Shown: in pieces, positions 43,528 through 54,139 of the stretch | Layout of the letters: the number at the start of each line of letters is the position of its first letter | Position numbering within the stretch: the stretch's first letter is position 1 | Assembly: GCA_022701365.1 (NCBI GenBank) | Contig: JAKUHH010000053.1 | Span: 1,208 to 65,207 of the forward strand | Origin: Mycocentrospora acerina | Taxonomy: Eukaryota; Ascomycota; Dothideomycetes; Pleosporales | DNA length: 64,000 nucleotides | Direction: 5' to 3' | The notes under the pieces: model-generated | What the model was told of the DNA's origin: nothing | What the model saw: the letters and a program-made list of their open reading frames with translations, nothing else | Databases searched by the model: none | Program-made: the position numbers and the translations under genes

Positions 43528-46500
43528 TCACGACGTTTCCATGGCATCCACACCCTCACTTGCTGCCTTTCGCTCCGCCATCTTCTGCGCCAATAGCTTC
43601 GACTTCCAACTCTGAATCTCCTCCCTCAGCTCCTCATTCGGAATCACATCCTCAATCTTGAGAGGCGTGCGGTTAAAAGGATCGTGCGGATCGCTGAGCA
43701 AATGGCTCTGAATAGTGCTGCGATCTACAATCTGCTTGCTAACGGGAAGAATCACCGGATCTTCCATCAGCGTTGCCAGTAGAGGATCCGTGTACTCTTC
43801 TGGAATATCACCCAGATCCGCTTCTTCCATATCCGCCATATCCTTTGCAGTCTTGATACGCTCCGCCATGTGCTCCCAGTCCTGCAGCTGCTTCTGGTCT
43901 TTTAGACTAAACTTCTCCAGGATCTTGTATGCTTCGGTCCAGTACTCGGGTCGGTAGGAACGTCCATCTGTGCTCACAGCGTCGACAAACGACTGCTTGC
44001 TCTGGAGGTTGAGATACACGTCTGTGAGCTCCGCAAGCATCTGTCGTGGATTCCACCCGTACTCCTCTGGATTCTCAACCTTGAGGTTCGACTTCTTTGG
44101 CCCTACCAGAGCTTCCAAGTTGTAGTCGAGCATGTGTGCCAGTCGCACGACAACCTCTTTCTTGGTGAAGGAATCCGCGAGTGCTTCGGTGAAAAGCTTC
44201 AGCATTGCCACCGTCTCGTTGGTCAGTTGCATGTAGCTCTTAGCTTTGCCTTTGGCAGCCGTCAGCTTCTCTTCCTGCTCTGTCCTTGCCGCCTGGTCCA
44301 TGTCCTCTGGCAAGTTTTTCAACAGCTTCGAGACTTCGTGAATTTGTGTAAACGCGGTGAACGACTCGTCGAGTACGAATGTAACGTCATTGAGAAGCAG
44401 GTTCACAAATTGCACAAAGAAGTTGAGGTTGACACTATACAGCGTTAGCAATGATTAGCCACTTAGCTGCCGGCCAAACTTACCGTGCCTCTGTCGCGAG
44501 ATTGTTGCGATAGATTGTGTTTGGCCAGACACTCTTGATGATCTGGAAGATCTCATAGCGAATATTGAATTTGTCGTAAAACTGCGTGTGCGCGCCAGTG
44601 CTCTCGCACTCAATGTAGAATTTCATCAAGGCGTGCAACAGATGTTGCATTGCGAACTTGTGTCCGTACAGCGTGTCGCCGAGCACACCCTTGGACCGAC
44701 CCGAGATTTCCCAAATGCCGTGATATAGAATCGTGACCAGACCAGATTTCAGGTACGGGTTCTTGATGTAGTCTGAACTTCGTAAGAACGTAATGCAAAT
44801 CTTCACAAGCTCCTCGCACTGCGTCGAGGTGATGATATGTGGCATGTTTCGAGTGATAAACTTGAAATTGCCAACAATATCTTCGACAAAATATTCCGGA
44901 AGACACTTGAACGCCATGGGTTGCTCTTTAGAGAGGGGGAGCTCCAACTCCTTTCTCGGAAAGTTGCCATCAGGCGATACCAGTCGCAACAACCAGACAA
45001 TCACATATCGCATCAACTGCATGGAGCGAGCTTGAGTGGTTTCGTCAAACAACACTGCCTGTAGGGAGAGAATAGCACAAGAGGCCCGTTGAATGCTGTC
45101 CTTTGTCCTCTTGACATGCATATCAAATATCCTCAACTGTGCGGGATTCTACATTGTCATGTCAGCAATGAACAGTAAGCCCGCAATCAATGTATTGCCT
45201 TACCGAGGCATATTTGGGCCGCTCGGCTTCCATTTTATCAAGCTCCTTCTTGAGGTACTTTACGTCCTTCTGCAGCGATGACAATTTCGCGTTGGCGGAC
45301 TCAGTACCATAATGGTGCGCGGCCACGGCCAGGAAGAATACTTCAGAAATGAAATTGTTTGTGCCACCGAGAGTAACGTCGTAAAACTCGTCCGAGACTT
45401 GCTGATCAGCGTTAATCTTAGTCTCATCTTTAATATCGATGCGGGGTGACCGTCGCAGGTAGTCGATATCGATGCGATCAATCTTGGAGAAAGTGGCATC
45501 CATAAAAGGCTCACACAGACGATCTAGGGCAACTGTAATGTTCACCATGAATGCGTCAGACGACACGGTCTTGTAGTCCACCTGCAAAGCTCGTCTCTTG
45601 TGATTCTTGTTCACCGCCAAGGCAAACCAGTTCAGCATTGCGTCTCGGGATTCCTTGTTCTTGATGAAGTGATTTGCAATCTCGAGGAGTTCGTCCTGGT
45701 GTGTCGAGAGAGTCATGCGTAGAGCTCTCTGCGCGTTGGCAACGACGCCCTTATCCTGGGTACTAGCACTCGCAAAATAGCTTAGTGCAACCTCGTTTTG
45801 CAGGGGTGACAATGCAAAGTAGGGCCCAAGTAGAGTCGTTCTTTCAATATCCTGAGCTTCTACCTCTGTAGGCAAAAAGGTTTCGGACTGGGACAAGGCG
45901 GCAACCAATGGCTGAAATCGCAGAAAGCTTCGCAATGTCATCATGTACGGTCGGTAATCACCGTTCATGCCGACAGTAGCTAGTCTTCGACTCAGATCCT
46001 CCATAGCGCCCACTAGAGCTTCTTTGACACTCTCATCTTCCTCCAAACGCGTGCACGACTCGTGAAGAAAGTCAAAGCATATGCCATGTTCGTCTTCAGG
46101 TCCCAGGAGCAAGTGGTCGGCCAAAGCGTTGCCCGCTGGAGCATCTTCGCCAAACATGTCCGGCATAGTAGCAGCGAATATGCAGTAGCTGAAGCACAAT
46201 CGTCGAGCCTCCCTGATGATGTTGTTCTTGGGATCGCTCTTGTTGGATGTAGTCTTGAACAGTTTCGACACCCTCTTCCAGCAACCGAGCAGATAGTCTA
46301 GCGCTTTGCCCTGGGATTGGCTCGATGCAGACTCTAGTATGACAGAATCCAGCATGTCTGTGGTAAATCGGATTGGCCTACCTTCGTCTTCGAGGTCGCT
46401 CCGCGCGCCCGAGGCGAAGTAGAGCCTGTGCCCATTTGAATCCTGTGTACGACTCCCATCAAGGGTGATTCTAAATATCCCGCTAATGGTGCGGTCCTCC

Positions 46501-46922
46501 CATACTTCGAGGCTAATTTCCTGGGTCTTGGGCGCAGACTGTGGTGGAGCGGTGCGGCTCGACGGCTCAGCAGGCTTTGGCTTGATGTTAATTTGTGTCC
46601 TAGGCTTCTCTTCAGACTTTATCCCCAGCTGTGAAAATGGGTTTGTAGCTTGCGTCGTGGGGTTCTGGGATTGTGGTGCGGGTGCCTGCGCCTCTACGGG
46701 CTTGGGCGTCGAGCTGCCAGAGGTCGGGGCTTCTGGACCGGTTGAGGAGGGTCGTGAAGGCCCTGCAGAGTTTGTAGAGCCTCCAAGCTTTGCGAGACGT
46801 TTGGCGCGGATCTGCGCGACGTCGCCGTCAGCGGGTCTCTTAGAGGGGCGGCTGGGGAGCTGCTGTACCTTGTCGGCGTCAGACATGGCCGTGTCTTGCT
46901 CGGGCGGGGGTTGGTCAGCCAT
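43528..46922 (-). CDS. UFD2: Ubiquitin conjugation factor E4 (U-box)
   Basis: Three exons, 46922-45204, 45148-44484 and 44434-43528, give 1,096 residues. Ufd2 extends ubiquitin chains on substrates handed over by Cdc48, serving ER-associated degradation and other proteasomal routes. The first 130 residues are disordered (Pro, Ser, Gln). The E4 core of helical repeats fills about 200-1000, with TTLLGPYFALSPL and TNNFISEVFFLAVAAHHYG. The U-box is at 1005-1075: EYTDPLLATLMEDPVILP, then IVDRSTIQSHLL, then DPFNRTPLK. The length is that of fungal orthologues. Confidence 0.95.
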
Positions 46923-49165
46923 GGTGGGTGGTTATGGAGTGGAAGTAGAGTAAGGTAAGCAAGGTGCGGAAGGCACGATGACGCAGGAGCTCGAACAATA
47001 GAAGACGTGGGTGGAAAGGGAAGTTGGCGATGCATCAATGTAATCCACCGCGGTTCCAATTAGCGCGGCCCCGCCACACTCCCGCAAAGGTCCCTGATTC
47101 ACCACTTCACGTGTGTGGATGGATGGAGATGGAATGATTGTGTAAGCAAGACGACTGCACCCTCGACCCACTCCATGGCAAGAGAGGCTTGTTTATCTGA
47201 TGCGTGTCGAGGAAGATGGAAATAAGAAGGATTCTCTTTTTTCTATGGGATGTTCAAGGGCTTCAAGAGGGGGTGAAGGAGTGACTGATGCGGTTGATGT
47301 TATTTTCAAAGAGAGCCAGTCGCTAGCACTTTGTATTGCCTAGCAAAACGACGTCTCTGGGCAATTCTCGTGCACTGATGCAGTTGCATTGCCTAGCAAC
47401 ACGTTCAACATGGCGATAACCTCGATACACGCATCTATGCAAAGTCGTGTACATGTGATGCGGTTCATGGTTCAAAGGCAACAAAAGGGCTTTTATCAAA
47501 ATGCAAACGTTTCTGCTCACTTTTCAAAAGCTCTGCATGGCTCTGTATGTTGTTCCCCACAACGAGCCCCCGTGTGGATGAATTAGCAGAGCATCAAGCC
47601 TGCAGCACTACAAGCGAGAAATAGTCTACCCACCTGTTCATGACAAGTGACAGGGAGCATGGAGCATGGCAATTACTGCGACTGCAGAGCTGGGGGCTGA
47701 TGGGTAAGCACAGTCAGCTGCTTCCTGCCTCAGTGTGCACTCTTGTATTACTTTATCTCAGACGACGGGACGAGACTTGGACTTGGACTTTTACTTTTTG
47801 TGCAAGGCGAATAGCACGTACCTACCATAGTATTTCAGGGCTGCATGTGTCGCTGGACGCCATGGTGGAGTGCAGGCATCGGCTGTCGAATCCGCTCCTC
47901 TGGAGCTGGACACGAGTTGCCAAGCTACGATCCCGGCGGCGGCTAGTGCAGCAGCAAGGCGGTCGGACCGCTCCTCTGCATCGCGTGGAGAAGAAGGTGG
48001 TGGTGGTAGTAGTACCTGGTAGTAGTAGTGGTGATGGTGATGATGATGATGATGATGATGATGAAGGACAGGTGTTGGACGACGGGCCAAACGGAAGCAC
48101 AGCCAGTGTCCAAGGCTCGTGTTGGGCGGCCCCGCAATGCCAGACGCATCCGTGATGGGGAGCAGTCGGTGGCGAAGGAGCAGGCCAGGGTGCAAGGCAG
48201 TCGACAGGCCGTGCCAGCTGAGCTCGACCGTCTGCCTGGAAAGCCCTTGGCCTCGTCCAACAACAAGATTGGAGCGCCGTCCGCCGTGGCCGTTGCTGGG
48301 AGGCGAAACGAGCTTCTCCACAATTCATGCAAGGCAGGCGGCCGATTACCTGGCTTGCCAGCTGGGCACTGAAACTGGTGTTGCTCTCGCAATCTGATGC
48401 GGACGGCTTTCTGTGATGACGAACGCCACTCGATAGGCTGGGTGCTGGCTTGACCTCGCCCCCAACGGCATCTGCCGCAGCGCAAGGCAGGCAAATGTGT
48501 GTGCTTTGGTGTTGCATGTGCAGCAGGCAGAAGATGCGATTACCATGTGGGTGTCTACAGCGCGAGCAGAGCAGAGGCCAGAGCAGCAGAGGCCAGAGCA
48601 GCAGAGGCCAGAGCAGCAGAGTAGCAGAGCAGGCGAGACACAAGGCAGAGCAGAACAGAGCAAGTCAGACACAGAGCAGAGCAGAGCAGAGCAGGCCAGA
48701 CACAAAGCAGAGCTCAGCAGCCGCAACGAATAGGCGGCCTCGCTCTCTATCGCGCAGGCGTCGTCTCTGTTGTTGCGCGGCTAGCCGCATGTGGCACCAC
48801 TGCTGCTCTTGTTGTTTCCCTCTCCACCCCAGGCACGGCGGCCAAGTTGCACACGCCCGTCGACGACGTCCTGCCTGCTGCCTGCTGCTTGCATTGCTGC
48901 TGCGCTGATTGTGCACCGCTCGACACCAGCCACGCCGCCTGTCATCCCGTGCGACGTCTGGCCTGCTAAGCCGCTGCACGTCCCCCCATCACGGTTAGCG
49001 CCTTGCTTGCGGCCCTGAGCGTGCTGCCTCCAGCTTCAACCACCACCTCGACTCTTCAACCCTCCTCCTTCACTCCGCCATCTCGCCCTGCTAACTCTCT
49101 GCCCTTGTCGCAGCCCCCAAGCCCGCCGCGAATACTCCCTTGACCAGCCCGACACACACGACACC
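46923..49165. other. Long UFD2/RHO1 divergent region with repeats
   Basis: At 2.2 kb this is the longest gap in the housekeeping block. The half near RHO1 is GC-rich and repetitive. It contains a GAT trinucleotide run at 48029-48065, a 15-bp minisatellite of the type AGAGCAGCAGAGGCC at about 48570-48620, and related CAGAG repeats to 48725. Open frames up to 273 codons cross it on the minus strand, but their content is Cys, Leu and Ser repeats and tracks the base repeats, so I do not call them. A long RHO1 leader with unannotated introns is possible. Confidence 0.6.
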
Positions 49166-50058
49166 ATGGCCGAAATCCGTCGCAAGCTCGTAATTGTCGG
49201 TGACGGCGCCTGTGGAAAGACCTGTCTGCTCATGTACGTCCCAACGCTTGCCCCCTTTGCCTCGAGCTCCTCGACCCACTAACACGCCCGCTTGCAGCGT
49301 CTTCTCCAAGGGCACCTTCCCCGAGGTCAGTTTCCGCCGCGCTCCTCGCCTCGCCCCATCCCTGAGCTGCGTCAGCCCGGCTGCCCAGCTGCGCTGCCAT
49401 GGCACCCTCCACCCGCCCATGCTCGCCTCTGCAATGCACCCGCCCACCATGCTAATCCCCTGCAGGTCTACGTCCCCACCGTCTTTGAGAACTATGTTGC
49501 CGACGTCGAGGTCGACGGCAAGCACGTCGAGCTCGCCCTGTGGGATACCGCCGGCCAGGAGGATTACGACCGTCTCCGCCCGCTCTCCTACCCCGACTCG
49601 CACGTCATCCTGATCTGCTTTGCCGTCGACTCGCCCGATTCGCTCGACAACGTCCAGGAGAAGGTACGACGCACGTGTCACGATTGCGCACGACTGGCCA
49701 CTAACAAGCCACTCTAGTGGATCTCCGAGGTCCTTCATTTCTGCCAGGGCCTTCCCATCATCCTTGTCGGCTGCAAGAAGGATCTGCGCTTCGACCAGAA
49801 GACGATTGAGGAGCTGCACAAGACCTCCCAGAAGCCCGTGACTCCCGAGCAGGTTAGTGCAACGTCGAGAAACGCCGTTTCCACCTTTCTAACACTCACC
49901 ACCAGGCCGAGGATGTTCGCAAGAAGATTGGTGCCCAGAAGTACCTCGAGTGCTCAGCAAAGACGAACGAGGGTGTCCGGGAAGTATTCGAGCACGCCAC
50001 ACGAGCTGCCCTGCTCACCCGGAAAGAGAAGTCGAAGAAGAAGTGCCTGATCTTGTAA
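49166..50058 (+). CDS. RHO1: Rho1 GTPase
   Basis: Five exons, 49166-49233, 49298-49325, 49466-49663, 49718-49852 and 49906-50058, encode 193 residues, the standard Rho1 length. Rho1 switches on beta-1,3-glucan synthase and protein kinase C for cell-wall integrity and polarised growth. The P-loop GDGACGKT is at 12-19, the effector Thr is 37 in YVPTVFENY, DTAGQE follows, then CKKDL and ECSAKT. A polybasic tail leads to the CAAX box Cys-Leu-Ile-Leu, whose last Leu predicts geranylgeranylation. The second exon is only 28 nt. Confidence 0.98.
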
Positions 50059-51300
50059 ATGGGGTCATGTCTTTGTGTTGAGTAAACTGGGGTTGCCACA
50101 GCCGCAATGTTGAACCTGGTCAAGAACAACACTGTGGCGGCTGCCAGCTGTGTTTATGGCGGGTTGTCCTTTCGGGAGAAAGGCAACACTGTGCATGGTC
50201 ATTGGGTGGAAGAGGAGACGACTATTGTGGCTAGTTTGAGCCTTTTCTTCCACGGCACGAGGCGTTACTGCGCTGGATCTTTTCTGTTTTGGCAGTACAT
50301 CACCTTGGGGTAGTTCACGAGGTGTTATTTTCTCAGGGCGTGTCATCGAGATTGAGCAATGGTAGGATCTTTCTAATAACGTGCTTTTTGCCTTGCTCGC
50401 TTTGCTTTTTTTGCCTGAATTCCTCGCTGCTGCCATGTTTTGATCTTGTCCATTCATTTAACACAGTCCCTGGCATGATACGATGCATTCCACTTATCCG
50501 TGCTTTCCATGAAATCATCTACAGTACTACTACTACATGTACGCAGCCGGCTGTCATTGTCGGCAAAAGCCCAAGCTTACGACCCAAAAGTGTCCATGCT
50601 GCGCAGACAATGTGGAGCCGCCATGTGTCGTTTGTATAGCCTTGTCAGGGATGGAGCGCTACGTACACGCGTCTTCCACATGTTCCCGTTTGTACAAACC
50701 TGCATAGTTACCTATTCCATCCATCTCCGACGATTCTTTGCCCAAAAATAGACTCTTCTACCTTTACTTGTCATCCTGCCTGCTTACTTACTCACTTGCT
50801 TATTTTTTACCTTTTCAATTACTCGTTTCTAAAGTAATATCTTTTAATTAATGAGTGTAGTTTTATTTTATTTATTTTTGGCAGAAATGTTGAGGATGGA
50901 TGGATGGATGGATGGATGGATGGTTAAGGGGGAGGAAGGGGAAAAGGGAGACGGACAAGGAGAAGGGCAAGGAGAAAATCAAGGACAAGGGGGGATAAAT
51001 TGTATTTTTTGTGCAAATGGGGCTGAAAGTCAATCTTGAAACTTTGTTTGGAGGTTGTTATTGTTGATGATGATAGTGATAGAGTATGTAGTTATCGGTT
51101 CATTTTCTACTCATTTCACTTCATTTCCACATCTTTTCGTTTGATGCTTCACTTTTTCCAAACAAATAAAATAAAAATAGATGCTAGAATGTCCCCAACG
51201 CCGGTACAAATGTGTCTTTCAACGCCATGTCATGTCATACTCATGCCATCCTATGTTGTGTTGTCCAAAAACTCCCGCCTAATGCAACGGGTCCTCTACT
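50059..51300. other. Convergent intergenic region
   Basis: About 1.2 kb between the ends of RHO1 and the protease gene. It contains an ATGG tetramer run at 50894-50923 followed by a purine-rich GGA/GAA tract to about 50995. No credible gene is seen; both 3' untranslated regions should lie here. Confidence 0.6.
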
Positions 51301-52845
51301 CTACATGAATGACGAAATGGAAACAAGAATGCTGACCACCCCAGCAAACAGAACTAACACAGAACTCGAACCGGATACTCCGCTACTGTTCTTATTCTCT
51401 CCCTGACTCTGTGCCACACCCGTCGAACTCGACGTCGCCCCACTCGTCGTCGTCGTCGCTGCCGTCGCCGCCGCCACCGCCGCTGATGCAGAAGAAGAAG
51501 AAGAAACTTGCTGCTGCCCACTCTCCTTTGTCTCAGCACGTTTAACCCCTAGCCCTACCCTCCCCCCGTCAAAATCAAACACTGAATACACATTCTTGAA
51601 AAACACATCCCCAACCAACCACTGTGTGGAATTAAACGTCTGTCTCCCGACAATGTTGCTCCGACATAGTCCCCCACTGGCCAGCTTATCGCCAATCCAA
51701 TCGGACGTGGAAATGTTGTACAATTGCTGATTAAACGCAAACTGCACTACGGCCGTAGTGTCGCACGGCACGCTAAACGTCTCGCCCGACTGGGTGAACC
51801 CGCGGATCTTGGAGTGGATGGCTAGCGCGTCGGCGGGCGGGAGCAGCATGAATGAGGTTCCCGTGTCCATGATGGCCGTGCGGTTGGTGAGCCCGAGGCT
51901 CTGGCCAGAGACGTGTGCGTCGGTGACAGCAATCTCCCAGAACCCTGTTGGGGAGTCGAGGCACGTGTTCCAGTTTAGGTCGCCGTCGAAACGCGCGGGG
52001 TTCACGGCGCCGAGATTGAATTCTCCATCCTGCATGGGGGAGCGTGAGAGGTGGATGGCGTAGAGTTTGGAGCCGATGAGGTGCGTCGAGGTGAGAACAT
52101 CCATGATTTGGGGGGTTTGTGGTGTGTTACTTTTGGCTTGCGTGCCCCGGCCAATGCCCAGGAGGCCATCCATGGGGAAGAAGGAGAATTCTTCAGAGAC
52201 ATTTGTGGCGAGGCCAAAGGTGAGGGAGGAAGAGAGGGAGCCCATGTGCAGGGTATCTTGGGCGAGTATCCCAGATACTGTGCCGGTGCCGTATGTTATT
52301 GTGAATGGGTCGGTTTGCGTCTGAACAATACAAGAGTTAGCTTGGTGCTGCTGGGTTTACAGGAGGGTTAGAGAGAATGGTGTAAAAGATCGTACCTTGA
52401 GCGTACTCGAATCTCCTGCACCAAACAGAGTATGTGTACTGCAGGCATCGCTCTTGCAGTCCTGGCTCATGACCCAAGTATTGCTCGCTGCTGAATCAAG
52501 CAACAAGTGGTATTCCTCTTTGCTGTCGCCAAACGTCACCGCGACCATGTAGCTCAGATCATGCCCATCTTGGTCAATTGCCACGCTATTGTCCTGTGTT
52601 GGATCCTTTGAGTTGACAATATTGTACGCGTTCTGCCGAGGATGAATTGGTGTGGGTACGCGGCGGATAGGGAAGGTTATCGATTTGGCGTTCGTGTTTG
52701 TGTGAGAGCTCGAGAGCTGAGGTGTTCGCCGGGTACGCGAAGTCGGTGTGCTATCATCGCCATAGTGGTAAGGGTAGAAGGCCGTAACAGTGGGTAGCAA
52801 TAGTGATGCTGGCACTACTAGCCATGTGGAAAGTTGAATATGCAT
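51301..52845 (-). CDS. GPI-anchored aspartic protease (yapsin/CtsD-like)
   Basis: Two exons, 52845-52396 and 52320-51301, give 489 residues. A signal peptide covers about residues 1-22, and a propeptide with a TRR site near 38-40 follows. The first active-site motif reads LLLDSAASNTWV, with Asp117-Ser118-Ala119 in place of the usual Asp-Thr/Ser-Gly. The second is normal: AIMDTGTSF with Asp302. An SQDCKSDAC loop follows the first motif as in CtsD-type enzymes. The last 75 residues are a Ser, Thr and Ala rich stalk ending in a hydrophobic tail, which predicts a GPI anchor and a cell-surface location. Whether the altered first triad is active is uncertain. Confidence 0.88.
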
Positions 52846-54139
52846 TACTGTAGACTTGGGGTTATACCGTCGAGTCTGTTATGAAGTTTTCTCCCTTTAG
52901 GATGCGGGATATACGCCACTTTACGAGTTGGGAAAGTTGACGCCCCTGCGTATACACCAAAAGTTCCCGACCAAATGCGTTCTGTTGGACTGCAGCTGCC
53001 CTAAAGCTCTATTGCGCGTGGCTTGTGTTTTAGCTCGGCCCGTTCTTGTGCAGGTATGGCGACAAGGCAAACTCGACTCAATCTCGTTAATGTTTTGTTT
53101 CACGTCGTTTTCCTCTACCTTGTGTATGCTGCTGTTCCAACAGTTCGGGGTCTCCTTATTTACTGCATGAGACGCTCTTCGATCGAGGGCGGGCGATTGA
53201 CACTTGCGGCCGTACAGCAAACCGTGTCCAATTCCAATGGCAAGAAAGACGAACAGAGAAGAGAATGATCAAAGAAGAGAAGAAAGAAGGACTTTAACTT
53301 AACCCCATCAGAAAACGTCCTTGCTCTCAAACGACCCAAGGCTGACCGTAATCCTAGGCAGTGGCGGCTTTCAACTTTGAAATGCTCAGCTCCCCACAAT
53401 CGCCATCACCAAATCACTCGCGATTCTTCACAAGGCACCGAGGAGAAGGAGTCTGCAAGCACCCGAGAGTGACAAAACGTTTACGTCTCTGAGAGGAAAT
53501 CAGCTTCATTTTGCCCATTTACCAGCGGCCGGAGAGGGCGGACCTGCATGTCCGCAAGTCCCTTTGAGACGTTGATGAGCGAATGCGGGGCCACCCCTGA
53601 ACGTCGAGCCAGGATGTCGGGATCGTTGGGTAGGGATGAAACAACAACTCTTGGTAGGTGGGCCAATCAGAGGTCAACAAAGGCATACATTGCGCATAAT
53701 GGGACAATCTATAGTTCTTGGTATATCCTAGTTGAGGATGTGGATGCTTGGAAGATGTGGTTAATGTGCCTAGCTCGGTAGCGGGACGATGGGTGCTTAG
53801 CTGAGATTGAGTTGCCTGTTGTGCACTTGTTCGCTTGGAAAAATGAACTGGATTTTGATTGTCGGTTTGGACGGCGAAAAGGTACAGCTTATACTCTTGG
53901 AACGAATCAATCGAAACCCGATCACAATATGATTGTTAGAAGCAGATTCTCATTTTGTCAAGGAGGAAGTATTGGTCACTCACATTCTCAGGCTCGATAA
54001 CTTTAATTCAATTCCGAAGCCATACTAAACAACTATGTAGCGTACACAACCTTACTCAATGATTTCGATTACACGTATAGCAATTCCCATTGCCTCCCTT
54101 TATCCAAGACAATATAAAGTCCTGAGTCGCAATGAATAT
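52846..54139. other. Intergenic region, no gene recognised
   Basis: About 1.3 kb between the protease start and the CCZ1 stop, both genes being on the minus strand. Open frames of up to 99 codons occur on each strand without recognisable content or splice joins. Confidence 0.55.

Noticed and set aside
47822..48643. 273-codon minus-strand frame between UFD2 and RHO1
   Set aside because: Its Leu-Leu-Trp-Pro and Ser/Thr repeats copy the DNA repeats; no family, splice or start context supports it.
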